A program made the position numbers and the translations under genes. DNA of 64,000 nucleotides from AC-37 sp036386455. GTDB taxonomy: Bacteria; Actinomycetota; Thermoleophilia; Solirubrobacterales; Thermoleophilaceae. Below, in pieces: positions 50,978 through 59,779 of the stretch (positions are counted from its first letter, which is position 1; every line of letters begins with the position of its first letter). Where the stretch lies: NCBI GenBank assembly GCA_036386455.1, contig DASVVS010000042.1, positions 29,832 through 93,831 on the forward strand, read 5' to 3'. Below the pieces are notes generated by a model. It saw only the letters and a program-made list of their open reading frames with translations, did no database searches and was not told the origin of the DNA.

Positions 50978-52078
50978 TCAGAGGAACGGCCGGTAGTGGG
51001 CTGGATCGACATCGCGCGCGACCGCCCGGCCAATGCGTGCGAGGTCGTCGACGCGATCGACGGAGTCCAGTCGCGATACGGCGTTCGCGTCGACGTCGTC
51101 GAGCCCCAACTGACGAAGCGCGTCGGCGCTCAACTCCGCGTTGTAGCGCAGGTATGTGAACAGCTTCTCGCGCAACACGCCGCTCTCGTCGTGGAGGAAC
51201 TCGAGCTCGCGGTCGATCCAACCGCCGACGAGGCAGCGACCGAACACCCGGCACAGAACGTCCTGCTGCATCTGAGCCGCCAGCATGAGGGCGGCCGGCA
51301 CGTTCTTGGCGTTGTACACGAGGTGCATGCGTGAGAGCTTGAGATTCTCGTCCGCGTTCGGGTTGGTGCCGGTGCCGACCGAGACGAGCAGCAGGCGGTC
51401 CTCACCCGTCGGCCACCCAAGCCCGTAGGCGTCCATCGTCGCCATCAGGAAGAGCTGGAACGCAGGGTTGTTGTAAGCGGTCACGCCACCGTCCACGAAC
51501 GTGAACCTCCGGTCGCCGACGGTTATCACCTCGGGCCTGAAGAAGGCCGGGGCCGCCGTGCTCGCGCGCACCAGCTGCCAGAGCGGCAACGCCAGGTTGT
51601 TACCAGGCCGGCCCGGCTGGTTGTACTTCGCGCCGGGATTGTTCGCGAGGGGCCAGGGCGAGTCCGTCGTAGCGTTGCGCAGGACCATCATCAGCAGCGC
51701 TCGGCGGGGCCGGTCGCCGAACGTCGTGTCGGCGCCGAACACGGACTGGAGCTCCTTCGCGAGCGGCTCCCACCGGTACAGCGCCCAGAGCCTCATCGGC
51801 AGGACCGGTTTCTTGAACATGTCCGGGCCCAGGCGCCTGTAGAGGGCCTGGATCTCTGCCACGCGCATGCCCTGCGCGAGCCCCGCCGCGACAATGGCCC
51901 CGGTGCTCGTGCCGCCGACATAGTCGAACCAATCCCCGAGAACGAAGCTGTCGTCCCGACCGAGCTCGCTCTGCAACGTTCGCTCGAGCTCGGCGAGGAC
52001 CTCGAGCGTGAGGACGCCCCGTATCCCACCGCCGTCGAGCGCGAGAAGCCGGCGCGGCCCTTGCTCGGACTCGGCCAT
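50978..52078 (-). CDS. Patatin-like phospholipase (CapV-like)
   Basis: A 366-residue serine lipid hydrolase with a Ser-Asp dyad. LLALDGGGIRGVL is the oxyanion loop (residues 11-23), S58 sits in GGTSTGAI (GxSxG), and FVDGGVTAYNNP carries the Asp-Gly-Gly. The C-terminal ~100 residues are family-specific. Such stand-alone patatins are CBASS effectors (CapV) that attack membrane phospholipids when a nucleotide signal binds. The ATG overlaps the preceding gene's stop (TGATG), so it is the fourth gene of the minus-strand operon. No signal peptide. Effector role inferred. Confidence 0.88.
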   Translation of the reverse strand: MAESEQGPRRLLALDGGGIRGVLTLEVLAELERTLQSELGRDDSFVLGDWFDYVGGTSTGAIVAAGLAQGMRVAEIQALYRRLGPDMFKKPVLPMRLWALYRWEPLAKELQSVFGADTTFGDRPRRALLMMVLRNATTDSPWPLANNPGAKYNQPGRPGNNLALPLWQLVRASTAAPAFFRPEVITVGDRRFTFVDGGVTAYNNPAFQLFLMATMDAYGLGWPTGEDRLLLVSVGTGTNPNADENLKLSRMHLVYNAKNVPAALMLAAQMQQDVLCRVFGRCLVGGWIDRELEFLHDESGVLREKLFTYLRYNAELSADALRQLGLDDVDANAVSRLDSVDRVDDLARIGRAVARDVDPAHYRPFL

Positions 52079-53946
52079 CAGCTCGATCGCACCGCCTCAG
52101 CGGCTGCCGCCAGCAGGGGATGCTGGATGCCCATCGCTTCGTACCACTCGAGCTGGTCCGTCGCCGACGCAAGGTCCCTCGGGAGTGGACCGACCTGCCC
52201 GGCGTGCCGGTAGGCGTCAACGACCGTCGCGTCCCCGCCACCGCGACCGACGAGCTCGGCTACGAGCGTCGTCTCCGCGAGCGACACCCGCGCCCAGTAG
52301 TCGCCAGGCGCGTTCCGCAGGGCTAGCTCCCCTGCGACCTCGACCACCGGAAGCAGTCGCTCGACGTGGTTCCGGGCGTCGGCATCATCGTGCGCCAGCG
52401 CCAGAACCACTCCGACCGCGAGCACGTTCACTCCTGCATAGAAATCACTCAGGTTGTCCTCGTACTCGGCGGAGTACGAGGACAGAGCAGCACGCAACTC
52501 CTTGACCCGCTCGGGGCCCTCCAATCGGCGCGCACGGCGCTTGGCCACCGCCCCGAGGAGGCTGTTCGTCTCGGGGTAGCCACCGCGCCGCTGAAGCGCA
52601 CGCAGGATCTCCTCCGCACGACGCAGGTCTTCGTCCGAGGCCTGCCGTGGCTGGTAGAGGGACATGGCCAGGAACTGGTACGCCGCGGGCCGGCGTGCCT
52701 CCGGGTCGTTCTGCACGATCGGCTCGAGGAGGTCGCGGGCCCGTTCGTGACGGCCCAGCCGGACCATGATCACGCCGGCCTCGGCGGTCAGCAGCGCGGC
52801 ACCGTCGGACGGCAGGTCGGCCGCACGCTCGAGCACAGCCTCGACACGGTCCGGGTCGCGCAGGTCGCGCGCGTCGGCGAGCGCGTCGCGTAGGTCTTGG
52901 ACCTCGCGGGCCTCCGGGCCGCCAGGCTCGATCTGCGCCAGCTCGGCCGTACCGAACGCCCTGACCGGGCTGTCGCTCTTCGTCTTGTATGCGCCCGGGG
53001 CGAGCAGCGGCTCGAGCCGCTCCCACGCGCTCAGGGCGGCCTCGTCGGAGAAGCCGTCGCGGTCGTGGTCGTAGGACACGGCGCGGAGGGCCTGCACGTC
53101 GAAGGGCGCCGGCACGTTGCCCGCCGGCTTGATCAGGATCGTGGAGTGGTCCTTAAAGAGGTGGCGTAGACCGAGCTCCCAGCCCACGTTGAAGTTGCCC
53201 GTCGCAAGGTCCGCGACGACCAGATCGGCGTGAGCGAGGTCGTCGATCATCGGTTGGAGGACCACGCCTGGATCGACCGTCTCGTCGGCGCGGCGGTAAT
53301 CGAGCTGCGCGTGCTCGAGAGCCGGGACGAGCAGCTTGCCGTAGGTCAGGTCGCAGTCCATCTTGAACCCGCGCTGCGCGTCCCACTTCCGCCCGTACGG
53401 CATCACGACGAAGCAACGACGCTGCTCGGCGCGGGTGACCGCGGGGTCGATCCGAAGCTCGCGCATCCCGCGAAGAGCGGCCTGCTCCACGAACCGCTGC
53501 GCGTACTCGCCCTCGCCGGGGCTGGCAACCACCAGGGCGAGGGCGCGCTCCCCGAGCTGCCCCGCGGTCTCGAGGGCGTCGTCCAGGATCGCTTCGTTAC
53601 CCGCGGCGTACGGGTCCTCCACCTCGCCGTCGAGCTCGATGAGCTCGCCGTGCCCGCGCACCTGGCCGATGACGTCGTCGAAGCGCGGCTGCCACGCCTC
53701 TTCTACGGAGTCGGCCCGAAAGCGCTCCACCGGCGTGGGCAGCATGACCCGGACCCGGGGGGCACCGTGTGTCGCACGGAGCCTGAGCGCCTCGGCGAGG
53801 ATGGCCAGGTCGGAGCCGCACGCGGCTGCGCCGAGGACGACGGACGGCTTCGACTGCCTGAGCAGCTTCGCGACGCGCCGCTCGACCCGACTCTGCGCGT
53901 CATCGGACAGCGAGGGCGATCGGCGGCCTGTGAACGCGTAGATCAC
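52078..53946 (-). CDS. SLOG - TIR/deoxyribosyltransferase-like - helical repeat protein
   Basis: A 622-residue three-part protein. Residues ~1-165 look like a SLOG nucleotide-binding Rossmann domain (YAFTGRRSP, LGAAACGSDLAILAEAL). Residues ~178-293 look like a TIR/nucleoside-2-deoxyribosyltransferase-type domain (CFVVMPYGRKW, ADLVVADLATGNFNVGWELG, with E257 at the expected catalytic place). Residues ~330-600 are helical, resembling the DUF4071 region next to animal ASK kinases. SLOG and TIR domains bind or cleave nucleotides in conflict systems. GTG start; 6 bp from the upstream gene. It could be a sensor, an NAD-type effector, or both. Confidence 0.75.
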   Translation of the reverse strand: MIYAFTGRRSPSLSDDAQSRVERRVAKLLRQSKPSVVLGAAACGSDLAILAEALRLRATHGAPRVRVMLPTPVERFRADSVEEAWQPRFDDVIGQVRGHGELIELDGEVEDPYAAGNEAILDDALETAGQLGERALALVVASPGEGEYAQRFVEQAALRGMRELRIDPAVTRAEQRRCFVVMPYGRKWDAQRGFKMDCDLTYGKLLVPALEHAQLDYRRADETVDPGVVLQPMIDDLAHADLVVADLATGNFNVGWELGLRHLFKDHSTILIKPAGNVPAPFDVQALRAVSYDHDRDGFSDEAALSAWERLEPLLAPGAYKTKSDSPVRAFGTAELAQIEPGGPEAREVQDLRDALADARDLRDPDRVEAVLERAADLPSDGAALLTAEAGVIMVRLGRHERARDLLEPIVQNDPEARRPAAYQFLAMSLYQPRQASDEDLRRAEEILRALQRRGGYPETNSLLGAVAKRRARRLEGPERVKELRAALSSYSAEYEDNLSDFYAGVNVLAVGVVLALAHDDADARNHVERLLPVVEVAGELALRNAPGDYWARVSLAETTLVAELVGRGGGDATVVDAYRHAGQVGPLPRDLASATDQLEWYEAMGIQHPLLAAAAEAVRSS

Positions 53947-53952
53947 GGCCGG

Positions 53953-54870
53953 TCAACCGATGAGGCCCTCACGCTCCAGGAAGCGCCGGACTTCCTCGAA
54001 CGCCGCGGCGATCTTGCCCGGCGGGAAGCGGATCTCGGTGAGGCCCTCGATGTTCGAGAACGGCTCACAACCCTCCTCGATCAGAACGATGGCCCGGTGG
54101 AACCCGAGCCGCCCCTGGAACAGCCCCAGCTCGTGCACGACGTTCTGGCGGGCCACGACCAGGCCGTCCGCGTGCTCGTCCTCGGCGGTCAGCACGAGCA
54201 GCGCGACACGCGACGCGTCGAGCATCTTGGAGAGCCGCCCCACGTGCGTCTCTCCGGCGGCCGAGATGCGGTTGAACTCCTCGTACGGAAGCTTCAAGCG
54301 CTCGCTCACCAGCTCCTTGAGCTCGAGCCAGAGGGGTGACCCACCGTGACCGATGAAGACGGCCTGGCCGACCGGGGCCGCGGACGCCGCGTCGGGAGAG
54401 CGTCCGCCGATGACCCGCACCTCGAACTGTCCAATGATCTCCGGGAACGGAGACGCGCTGAACTCGTTCACGAAGTGCGTCCTCTGGAAGAAGAGATGCG
54501 CTCCGCTGTTCCGGGCCTCGGCGGCGGCGGCCCCCCAGCCCGGATTCTTCATGGTCGTGTAGCCGACGATCAGGGGCACGCCCCGGCTCGCCGCCAGGCT
54601 GATGATGTCGAGGCCGGTTCTCGGATAGTCCTCGGTATCAGCCTCCGGATCGTCCGCCGGCGGGAAGCGGATGTCCGTGATGACCATGCTGTATGCGCCG
54701 GGGTCGTGGTCGCGCAGCAACCTCTTCGCGTTCTCCGCCGAGTGACACGGCTCGAGCTTGAGGTCGATCTCGTGATCGTCGAAGTTGACCTTCACGAGCT
54801 CCTCGAGGGTCTTCAGCCAGGCCTCGTTGTCGTCGACCACGAGCGCTCGCGGGGAGTGGGGTCCCGTCAC
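53953..54870 (-). CDS. Response-regulator receiver fused to a TIR-like domain
   Basis: A 305-residue fusion. Residues 8-~135 form a receiver domain: D13/D14 in RALVVDDNE, phosphoacceptor D66 in YSMVITDIRF, and T105/T106. The usual lysine after strand 5 is missing (LFFQRT). Residues ~168-300 match the TIR-like nucleotide-binding family of Pfam TIR_2/PF10137 type: VFIGHGGS, VALLVLTAEDE and the hallmark ARQNVVHELGLFQGRLG with E247. The GTG overlaps the giant gene's stop (GTGA). A phosphorylation- or ATPase-controlled NAD/nucleotide-cleaving effector is plausible, inferred. Confidence 0.8.
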   Translation of the reverse strand: MTGPHSPRALVVDDNEAWLKTLEELVKVNFDDHEIDLKLEPCHSAENAKRLLRDHDPGAYSMVITDIRFPPADDPEADTEDYPRTGLDIISLAASRGVPLIVGYTTMKNPGWGAAAAEARNSGAHLFFQRTHFVNEFSASPFPEIIGQFEVRVIGGRSPDAASAAPVGQAVFIGHGGSPLWLELKELVSERLKLPYEEFNRISAAGETHVGRLSKMLDASRVALLVLTAEDEHADGLVVARQNVVHELGLFQGRLGFHRAIVLIEEGCEPFSNIEGLTEIRFPPGKIAAAFEEVRRFLEREGLIG

Positions 54871-57800
54871 TGGTACTCCTTCCACTTCTGAAAGCGGGCC
54901 GTGATGTCGAAGGTCCACGGAGCTTCCGCCTCGGCGATCGTAAGCGTTCCGCCGTACGCGCCGATCAGCCGCTCCAGCCCCACCAGCCCCTGTCCTGGTG
55001 CCTCGGTCCGCCGCGTGCCGTCGTTGCGGATCCTTACGACGCCCCAGGTGGCCTCCTCGAACACGTCGACCCGCGCGCGAACCGGATCCCACACGGTCGC
55101 CCCGGTCACGCCGTGCTTGATCTGGCGGGCATTGAGGAGGGCGTGATGCACCACCTTCGTGATCACGAAGTCGTGCGCGAACACGCCGAAGTCGGGTCCT
55201 TCGTCGGGCACCTCGACGTGGAGCTCCCGGAGCTCGCGGTCTTCGTCGGCCGCCCGGCTCGTGGATGCGATCTCGCCGGCGACCGCCCCGCGCAGTAGGC
55301 ACGGGCAGTTGCGCAGGGCTTCGAGCAGTCCGTGTCCGTCGTCGGCGAAGAAGAACCGGTGCCACCAGCGCATGTGCATCTCGAACTCGTCGCGCTTGAG
55401 GGGGGCACTCGCGGGGTCCTCGACGAAGCTCGTGATCAGCCGCTCGACCTCGCCGAGCTCCTTGATGACCGCAACGCTCGCGGCTCTGGCGAGCGGCTGC
55501 GGTGCCTCCCAGTTCTGCGACTGGCTGTAGGCGACGACGATGTCGTGCACGAGCCGAAGGCGCGGCAGGACGCGTGCGACCAGGAGCTGCTGCACGCCGC
55601 GCCAGATCGCCAGCATCTCGCGCCATTCGTCCGCCGTGCGCATCCGCGGCAGGCGGACGCTGGCCTCCAGGATCTCCACGTTCGTCTCGAACCGGTGACT
55701 GGTGACCGGGACGAAGAAGTCGACGCGGAGCCGCAGCCACGCCTCGACGGCTGTCATGTCCGGATTCTCCTTGAGCTCCCGGCGGTAGTCGATCTCGGCG
55801 ACCATCATCGAGATCGCCTCCTGGACCTCGAGCGAGTCCGACGTCGCGGCGAGGGCGCGATCCTGGGCGAGCTGGTCAGCCGCGTGGTTGAGCTCGACAG
55901 ACGCGCGCCGCAGGTCGTCGGCGCCCCGGTAGGAGCGCCGGGCGAGGCTGTGGACGCCCTCGAGAACCTGAGCCGCGACGACGGCGCCCTCCGTCCCGCG
56001 CAGCGCCGACGCGAGAAGCTGGGGGACCCGAGCGAGGAAGCGATCCTTGCTCACCGCGCGGAGCACGATGACGTACTGCCGTTGGAGCGAGGCCGACTGA
56101 CTGGGCAGCTCGCGACCGGTCAACCGGGCCTCCAACCTCTCCGCCAGCACCTCGCGCAGGCTGTCGAAGCGCAGCGGCGGAAGCTTGAGCCACCGCAGCT
56201 CCAGGGCGAGGGCGCGGACCGCGGCGTCGACGTCCTCCGCCGACATCGTCTTGATCTCCTCGTGCAGCTCGATGCGTCTCATCGTGTCGTCGCGCGCCGC
56301 GCGGACGCGCTCGCGGAAGCGGACGATGGCGACCGCCTCGGCATGCGTGATCGCCTTGCCGAGCGCATCGCGCGGCGGGTCGGCCTGAGCGGTCTCGAGC
56401 TCGGTCGGCTCGAGCTCCTCGGCGAGCTGCTCCGCGTGCGCGGACAGCAGCGGCACGCTCCCCCGCGCGGCGATGTCCACGTACTCCCGGGCGTACCGGC
56501 AGTTCGCGCACTCGCCCGGCGTCTCGTAGCCCACCGGGAAGCGGCTGAGGAACTCGACACGGACCGGGACCGCCGCATCGAGGTCACTGTCGACGGGATC
56601 CCGCGCGGGAGGCAGCGGCGGGGTGGAGCCGGACGGCTCGCGGCGCCGCGGCGAACGGCCCCTTACCGCTTCGAGCCGTGCCGCGATGTGCTCGTCCTCG
56701 GGCCGGAGCTGACTGGACAGCCCGAGGGCGAGGATGCTCGACGCGCCCAGCTCGGCCGCGGCGTGCACCAGGTCGTACAGCATGTGCAGCGTCACGGCCC
56801 CCCAGTCGCAAACGATCACGCCGGTGCCCTTCTCGAGGAGCAGGCCCGGCACTGCGAGGACTCGGCGCGCCCCCTGGGTCACCACCTTGAGCGGCATGAC
56901 CTCGTCGATCGACGGCCGCCGCGCCCCCCATGCCTCCTTCGTCAGGGAGGCGAAGCGCGCGGCGTTCACGTTCTCCCCCCGCGGATAGGCGATGACGAGC
57001 CGCTCCAACGGCGGGTCGGCCGCGGAGCGCCACCGCTCGACGATGTCTGTCACGTGCCTGCTCGTGAGCGCGCTGAACGCATCGTCGGCGAGCAGCGGCC
57101 GCACGTCGAGGTAGGTGGTGAAGTGCCGCCGTGTGGCCCGCGCGACGTGTCCGGTGATGAGCGAGTCAGGAATCCGCTCGCACCAGTCGAGCATGTCGTC
57201 CTCGGGCACCTTGACCTTGGGCCGTGGCTGGCGGGCCGAGCGAGTTGCGCCGCCCTGGAGAGGCTGGATCGGGACGAGACGCGTGCCGGGATCCGGGTGG
57301 ACGATCAGCGGCACGTGCGCCAGCGCGTTCACGTCGAGGCTCCTGCCCAGGGCCGTCAGTGGGCTGGCCTCCTCGCGAGCGTCGAGGACGGTCGCCACCG
57401 CGAGCGGCTCGGCACCCGCGCGCACGAGGTCGTGCACGGCGTGCCGCACGTGGTTCGACGTGACCACGGCGTCGGTCAGGCACACGAACCGGGACTTCGC
57501 CACGACGAACGGCGCGCTCGGATCGTCGGAACGCCCCGTCTCCCCGCGGAGGTGGATCACCCGGCCCCGAGCCCCCAGGGCGGAGCGGAAGGCGCGCTCG
57601 AGCTCGCGCGGGACATCCCCGACGCTGAGGACCGCCAGGTCCGGCTCCTCCCCGATCGTGCGGGCGAGGTTCACGCCGAGAACGTGTCCGACGAGCCGCT
57701 CACCGCCCGCCAGCTCGATGAGCCGCCTGACGTCGATCCAGCGCCTGACCGTGGCGAGCGTCGGCGTGACGAGCGCCTCGCCGGCACCGGCTTCTGATTC

Positions 57801-59702
57801 GGTCGCCCTGTCCGCCGAGCCGATCTGGTCCCGGACGGCATCAGCGAGCGCGGGTGCGATCGATGCCGGCGTGATCCGCAGCCCGATCCCCTCCTGATCC
57901 TCGAGGATCCACCGGCCCAGGCGGCCGATCTCGTCGCCGAGGCGCTCCGGCGGCACGTCGAGCAGCTCGGAGGCAAGCATCCGCTCGACACGCGTATGAC
58001 CGGGACGCGTGAGGGCGGACAGGAGCCGCTCAGGGCGTTCACCGACGCCCAGCCAATCGGCGCTCCCGCGCTTGTCGAGCACCATCAACGGAACGGCGGC
58101 GTGCTCGCGACGCTGTGTGCGGAGATCGTCCAGCTCACGCAAGATCGGTGCCAGCTCGGTGGACACCTGGTCGAGGCAGAGCAGGACGAGGCTCGCGTGG
58201 TCGCTCAGCTCCTCGCTCAGGCCGAGGAGAGTCACGGCATCGCTGTAGAGCTCCTCCGGCTCGCCGCGAAGAGTCCCTGTCAATACGACCAGCTGGTCCT
58301 CGGCCTCGGCCGCGCGTGGGATCGGCTTGCGGATCCCGTCGAGGTCGATACGCCCTGCGCCCTGGCGCAGCGGCCTGACCGCCGCCACGCGGAGGCTGTC
58401 GCCGGTCGCGACCCCGAGGATCGCACGAGGCTCGGCGGTGGGTGCGAGAGCGATGTCGACGAACGTGCCCGGCCACCCCGCGAGATGCTTCGGGTGCGTG
58501 TCGAGCGGCTCGCGCCGGCGGCGCGGGTACGCGTAGCCGGCCTGCGCGTCCGCCGAACGCAGGACCAGCGCGCCGCACGCGTCCGCGACCGCACGCCGGA
58601 CGCTCGCGAGCCCTCGTACGCCCTGAGCGCTCTCGAGATCGGTTCGGCTGCTCGAGAATGGCGTCAGCGACCAGAACAGGATGCGCTCGTTGCGCGTCCA
58701 CTCCCGACCACCAGGTGGATCGGGGGGGTGGTCGTGCTCGGGCAGGTCGAGGGTTCCGCAGATCCCCCGCCCGGAGTCGCCGACGACGAGGCGAAGGACG
58801 GGCGCCCGCGTGCTCTCTACCCACTCGCCGTAGTCGGCCGTCGCCTGGCGGTCCCCCACGGCGACGTACGGGTTGGGCGCGTGCCTCACGGCGACTGCGC
58901 CCACCAGCGAGGCCGGCGGGCACGACGCCCCGTCACCCATCTCCCTCGCGTGGTCGTTCACGTTGGCGATCAGCTCGCGCAGGACTACGCCGACCACCGC
59001 CTCGGCGTCGGCCCTCGACAGTACGGCGCCGCGCTGCGCCATCTTCGTTACGGCCTCCTCCTCCCAGGCGCGCAGCGAGACAGCGTCCGTCGACGTCAGC
59101 CACTGGAGCGCGAAGACGCGCCGCGTGACGCCCGCCACGGCGGGAGGTGCATCGTCGGTATCGACGGCCCCTCCCGCTGCGGCCCCCTCGCCCCGGTCCG
59201 TTGCTTCCGGGGCCGCGCCACCATCATGGTCGGCCGTCACCGTCATCAGGTCGTCGACGCGCGGCACGTGCGCGGGGCGAAGGGCCTGGCGGAACTCGCA
59301 GTGATGCATGAAGCGCAGCGCGCGCTCCCGTCCGACCACGCGCGTGTCGATCCGCTTCGCGTGCATGAGCTGAAGGGGGGGATCGGACTCGAGACTGTCG
59401 AGCCAGCGCTGCTCGCCTGGCCGCCGGTTTGGATAGGGCAATGCGACCCAGCAGGGGATCCCGTGACGAAGAGCACCCTCCACGAGCAGGCAGATCTGGG
59501 CCATCGCGCCGAGGTCCGCCCACTCGACGCGCGACAGGTCCAGCCTCAAGCCGGCGGTCAGGCGCTTGTTCCACGAGCCGTTCTTCAGGTAGGGGTGGAA
59601 GCCCAAGAGCTTGCGCTCGATCGCGCGCGGTGTGAGCACGCGGCCCATATCGATGACGGGTATCTCCTGAGCGGCTTGGGCCACTTGGCGCGCTTGGGCC
59701 AT
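54867..59702 (-). CDS. Giant STAS/GHKL-ATPase/phosphoribosyltransferase-like/GHKL protein
   Basis: A 1611-residue cytoplasmic protein. Residues ~15-120: STAS-like strand LRLDLSRVEWADLGA. Residues ~225-420: first GHKL ATPase, N-box E243/N247/H251 and G1 loop D309-S-G-R-G-I. Residues ~650-815: phosphoribosyltransferase-like, CLTDAVVTSNHVRHAV in the PRPP-loop position. Residues ~850-1075: second such domain (LVIAYPRGENVNAARF, GTGVIVCDWGAVTLHML), ending in a CANC pair. Residues ~1480-1608: second GHKL domain (NARQIKH, VRIRNDG, GQGLVGLERLIGAYGG). It heads the minus-strand operon. I know no named family with this order; sensor/signalling hub is inferred. Confidence 0.75.
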   Translation of the reverse strand: MAQARQVAQAAQEIPVIDMGRVLTPRAIERKLLGFHPYLKNGSWNKRLTAGLRLDLSRVEWADLGAMAQICLLVEGALRHGIPCWVALPYPNRRPGEQRWLDSLESDPPLQLMHAKRIDTRVVGRERALRFMHHCEFRQALRPAHVPRVDDLMTVTADHDGGAAPEATDRGEGAAAGGAVDTDDAPPAVAGVTRRVFALQWLTSTDAVSLRAWEEEAVTKMAQRGAVLSRADAEAVVGVVLRELIANVNDHAREMGDGASCPPASLVGAVAVRHAPNPYVAVGDRQATADYGEWVESTRAPVLRLVVGDSGRGICGTLDLPEHDHPPDPPGGREWTRNERILFWSLTPFSSSRTDLESAQGVRGLASVRRAVADACGALVLRSADAQAGYAYPRRRREPLDTHPKHLAGWPGTFVDIALAPTAEPRAILGVATGDSLRVAAVRPLRQGAGRIDLDGIRKPIPRAAEAEDQLVVLTGTLRGEPEELYSDAVTLLGLSEELSDHASLVLLCLDQVSTELAPILRELDDLRTQRREHAAVPLMVLDKRGSADWLGVGERPERLLSALTRPGHTRVERMLASELLDVPPERLGDEIGRLGRWILEDQEGIGLRITPASIAPALADAVRDQIGSADRATESEAGAGEALVTPTLATVRRWIDVRRLIELAGGERLVGHVLGVNLARTIGEEPDLAVLSVGDVPRELERAFRSALGARGRVIHLRGETGRSDDPSAPFVVAKSRFVCLTDAVVTSNHVRHAVHDLVRAGAEPLAVATVLDAREEASPLTALGRSLDVNALAHVPLIVHPDPGTRLVPIQPLQGGATRSARQPRPKVKVPEDDMLDWCERIPDSLITGHVARATRRHFTTYLDVRPLLADDAFSALTSRHVTDIVERWRSAADPPLERLVIAYPRGENVNAARFASLTKEAWGARRPSIDEVMPLKVVTQGARRVLAVPGLLLEKGTGVIVCDWGAVTLHMLYDLVHAAAELGASSILALGLSSQLRPEDEHIAARLEAVRGRSPRRREPSGSTPPLPPARDPVDSDLDAAVPVRVEFLSRFPVGYETPGECANCRYAREYVDIAARGSVPLLSAHAEQLAEELEPTELETAQADPPRDALGKAITHAEAVAIVRFRERVRAARDDTMRRIELHEEIKTMSAEDVDAAVRALALELRWLKLPPLRFDSLREVLAERLEARLTGRELPSQSASLQRQYVIVLRAVSKDRFLARVPQLLASALRGTEGAVVAAQVLEGVHSLARRSYRGADDLRRASVELNHAADQLAQDRALAATSDSLEVQEAISMMVAEIDYRRELKENPDMTAVEAWLRLRVDFFVPVTSHRFETNVEILEASVRLPRMRTADEWREMLAIWRGVQQLLVARVLPRLRLVHDIVVAYSQSQNWEAPQPLARAASVAVIKELGEVERLITSFVEDPASAPLKRDEFEMHMRWWHRFFFADDGHGLLEALRNCPCLLRGAVAGEIASTSRAADEDRELRELHVEVPDEGPDFGVFAHDFVITKVVHHALLNARQIKHGVTGATVWDPVRARVDVFEEATWGVVRIRNDGTRRTEAPGQGLVGLERLIGAYGGTLTIAEAEAPWTFDITARFQKWKEYQ

Positions 59703-59710
59703 CTGACGCG

Positions 59711-59716
59711 ACGGTA
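59711..59716 (-). promoter_or_regulatory. Candidate -10 of the giant-protein operon
   Basis: The minus strand reads TACCGT (a TANNNT-type -10). Transcription about 7 bases further on would start at or next to the ATG at 59702, so the messenger may be leaderless. No Shine-Dalgarno is seen before this ATG, which agrees. Confidence 0.3.
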
Positions 59717-59761
59717 CCGGGTCGGGCGCCTGGCCGGTCAGGGCGCTCTCGGGCGCGGGGC

Positions 59762-59767
59762 TAGCAT
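59762..59767 (+). promoter_or_regulatory. Candidate -10 of the nucleotide-enzyme operon
   Basis: TAGCAT (TANNNT) lies 12 bases before the ATG at 59780, leaving a leader of only a few bases. Both divergent operons thus appear to share a compact 77-bp promoter region 59703-59779 that also contains GCGCC/GGCGC inverted repeats. Confidence 0.3.
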
Positions 59768-59779
59768 CCCGGCTGCCGC

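Noticed and set aside
50848..51159. Short plus-strand open frame after the tyrosinase
   Set aside because: Overlaps the patatin gene on the other strand and its translation is Arg-rich without motifs.
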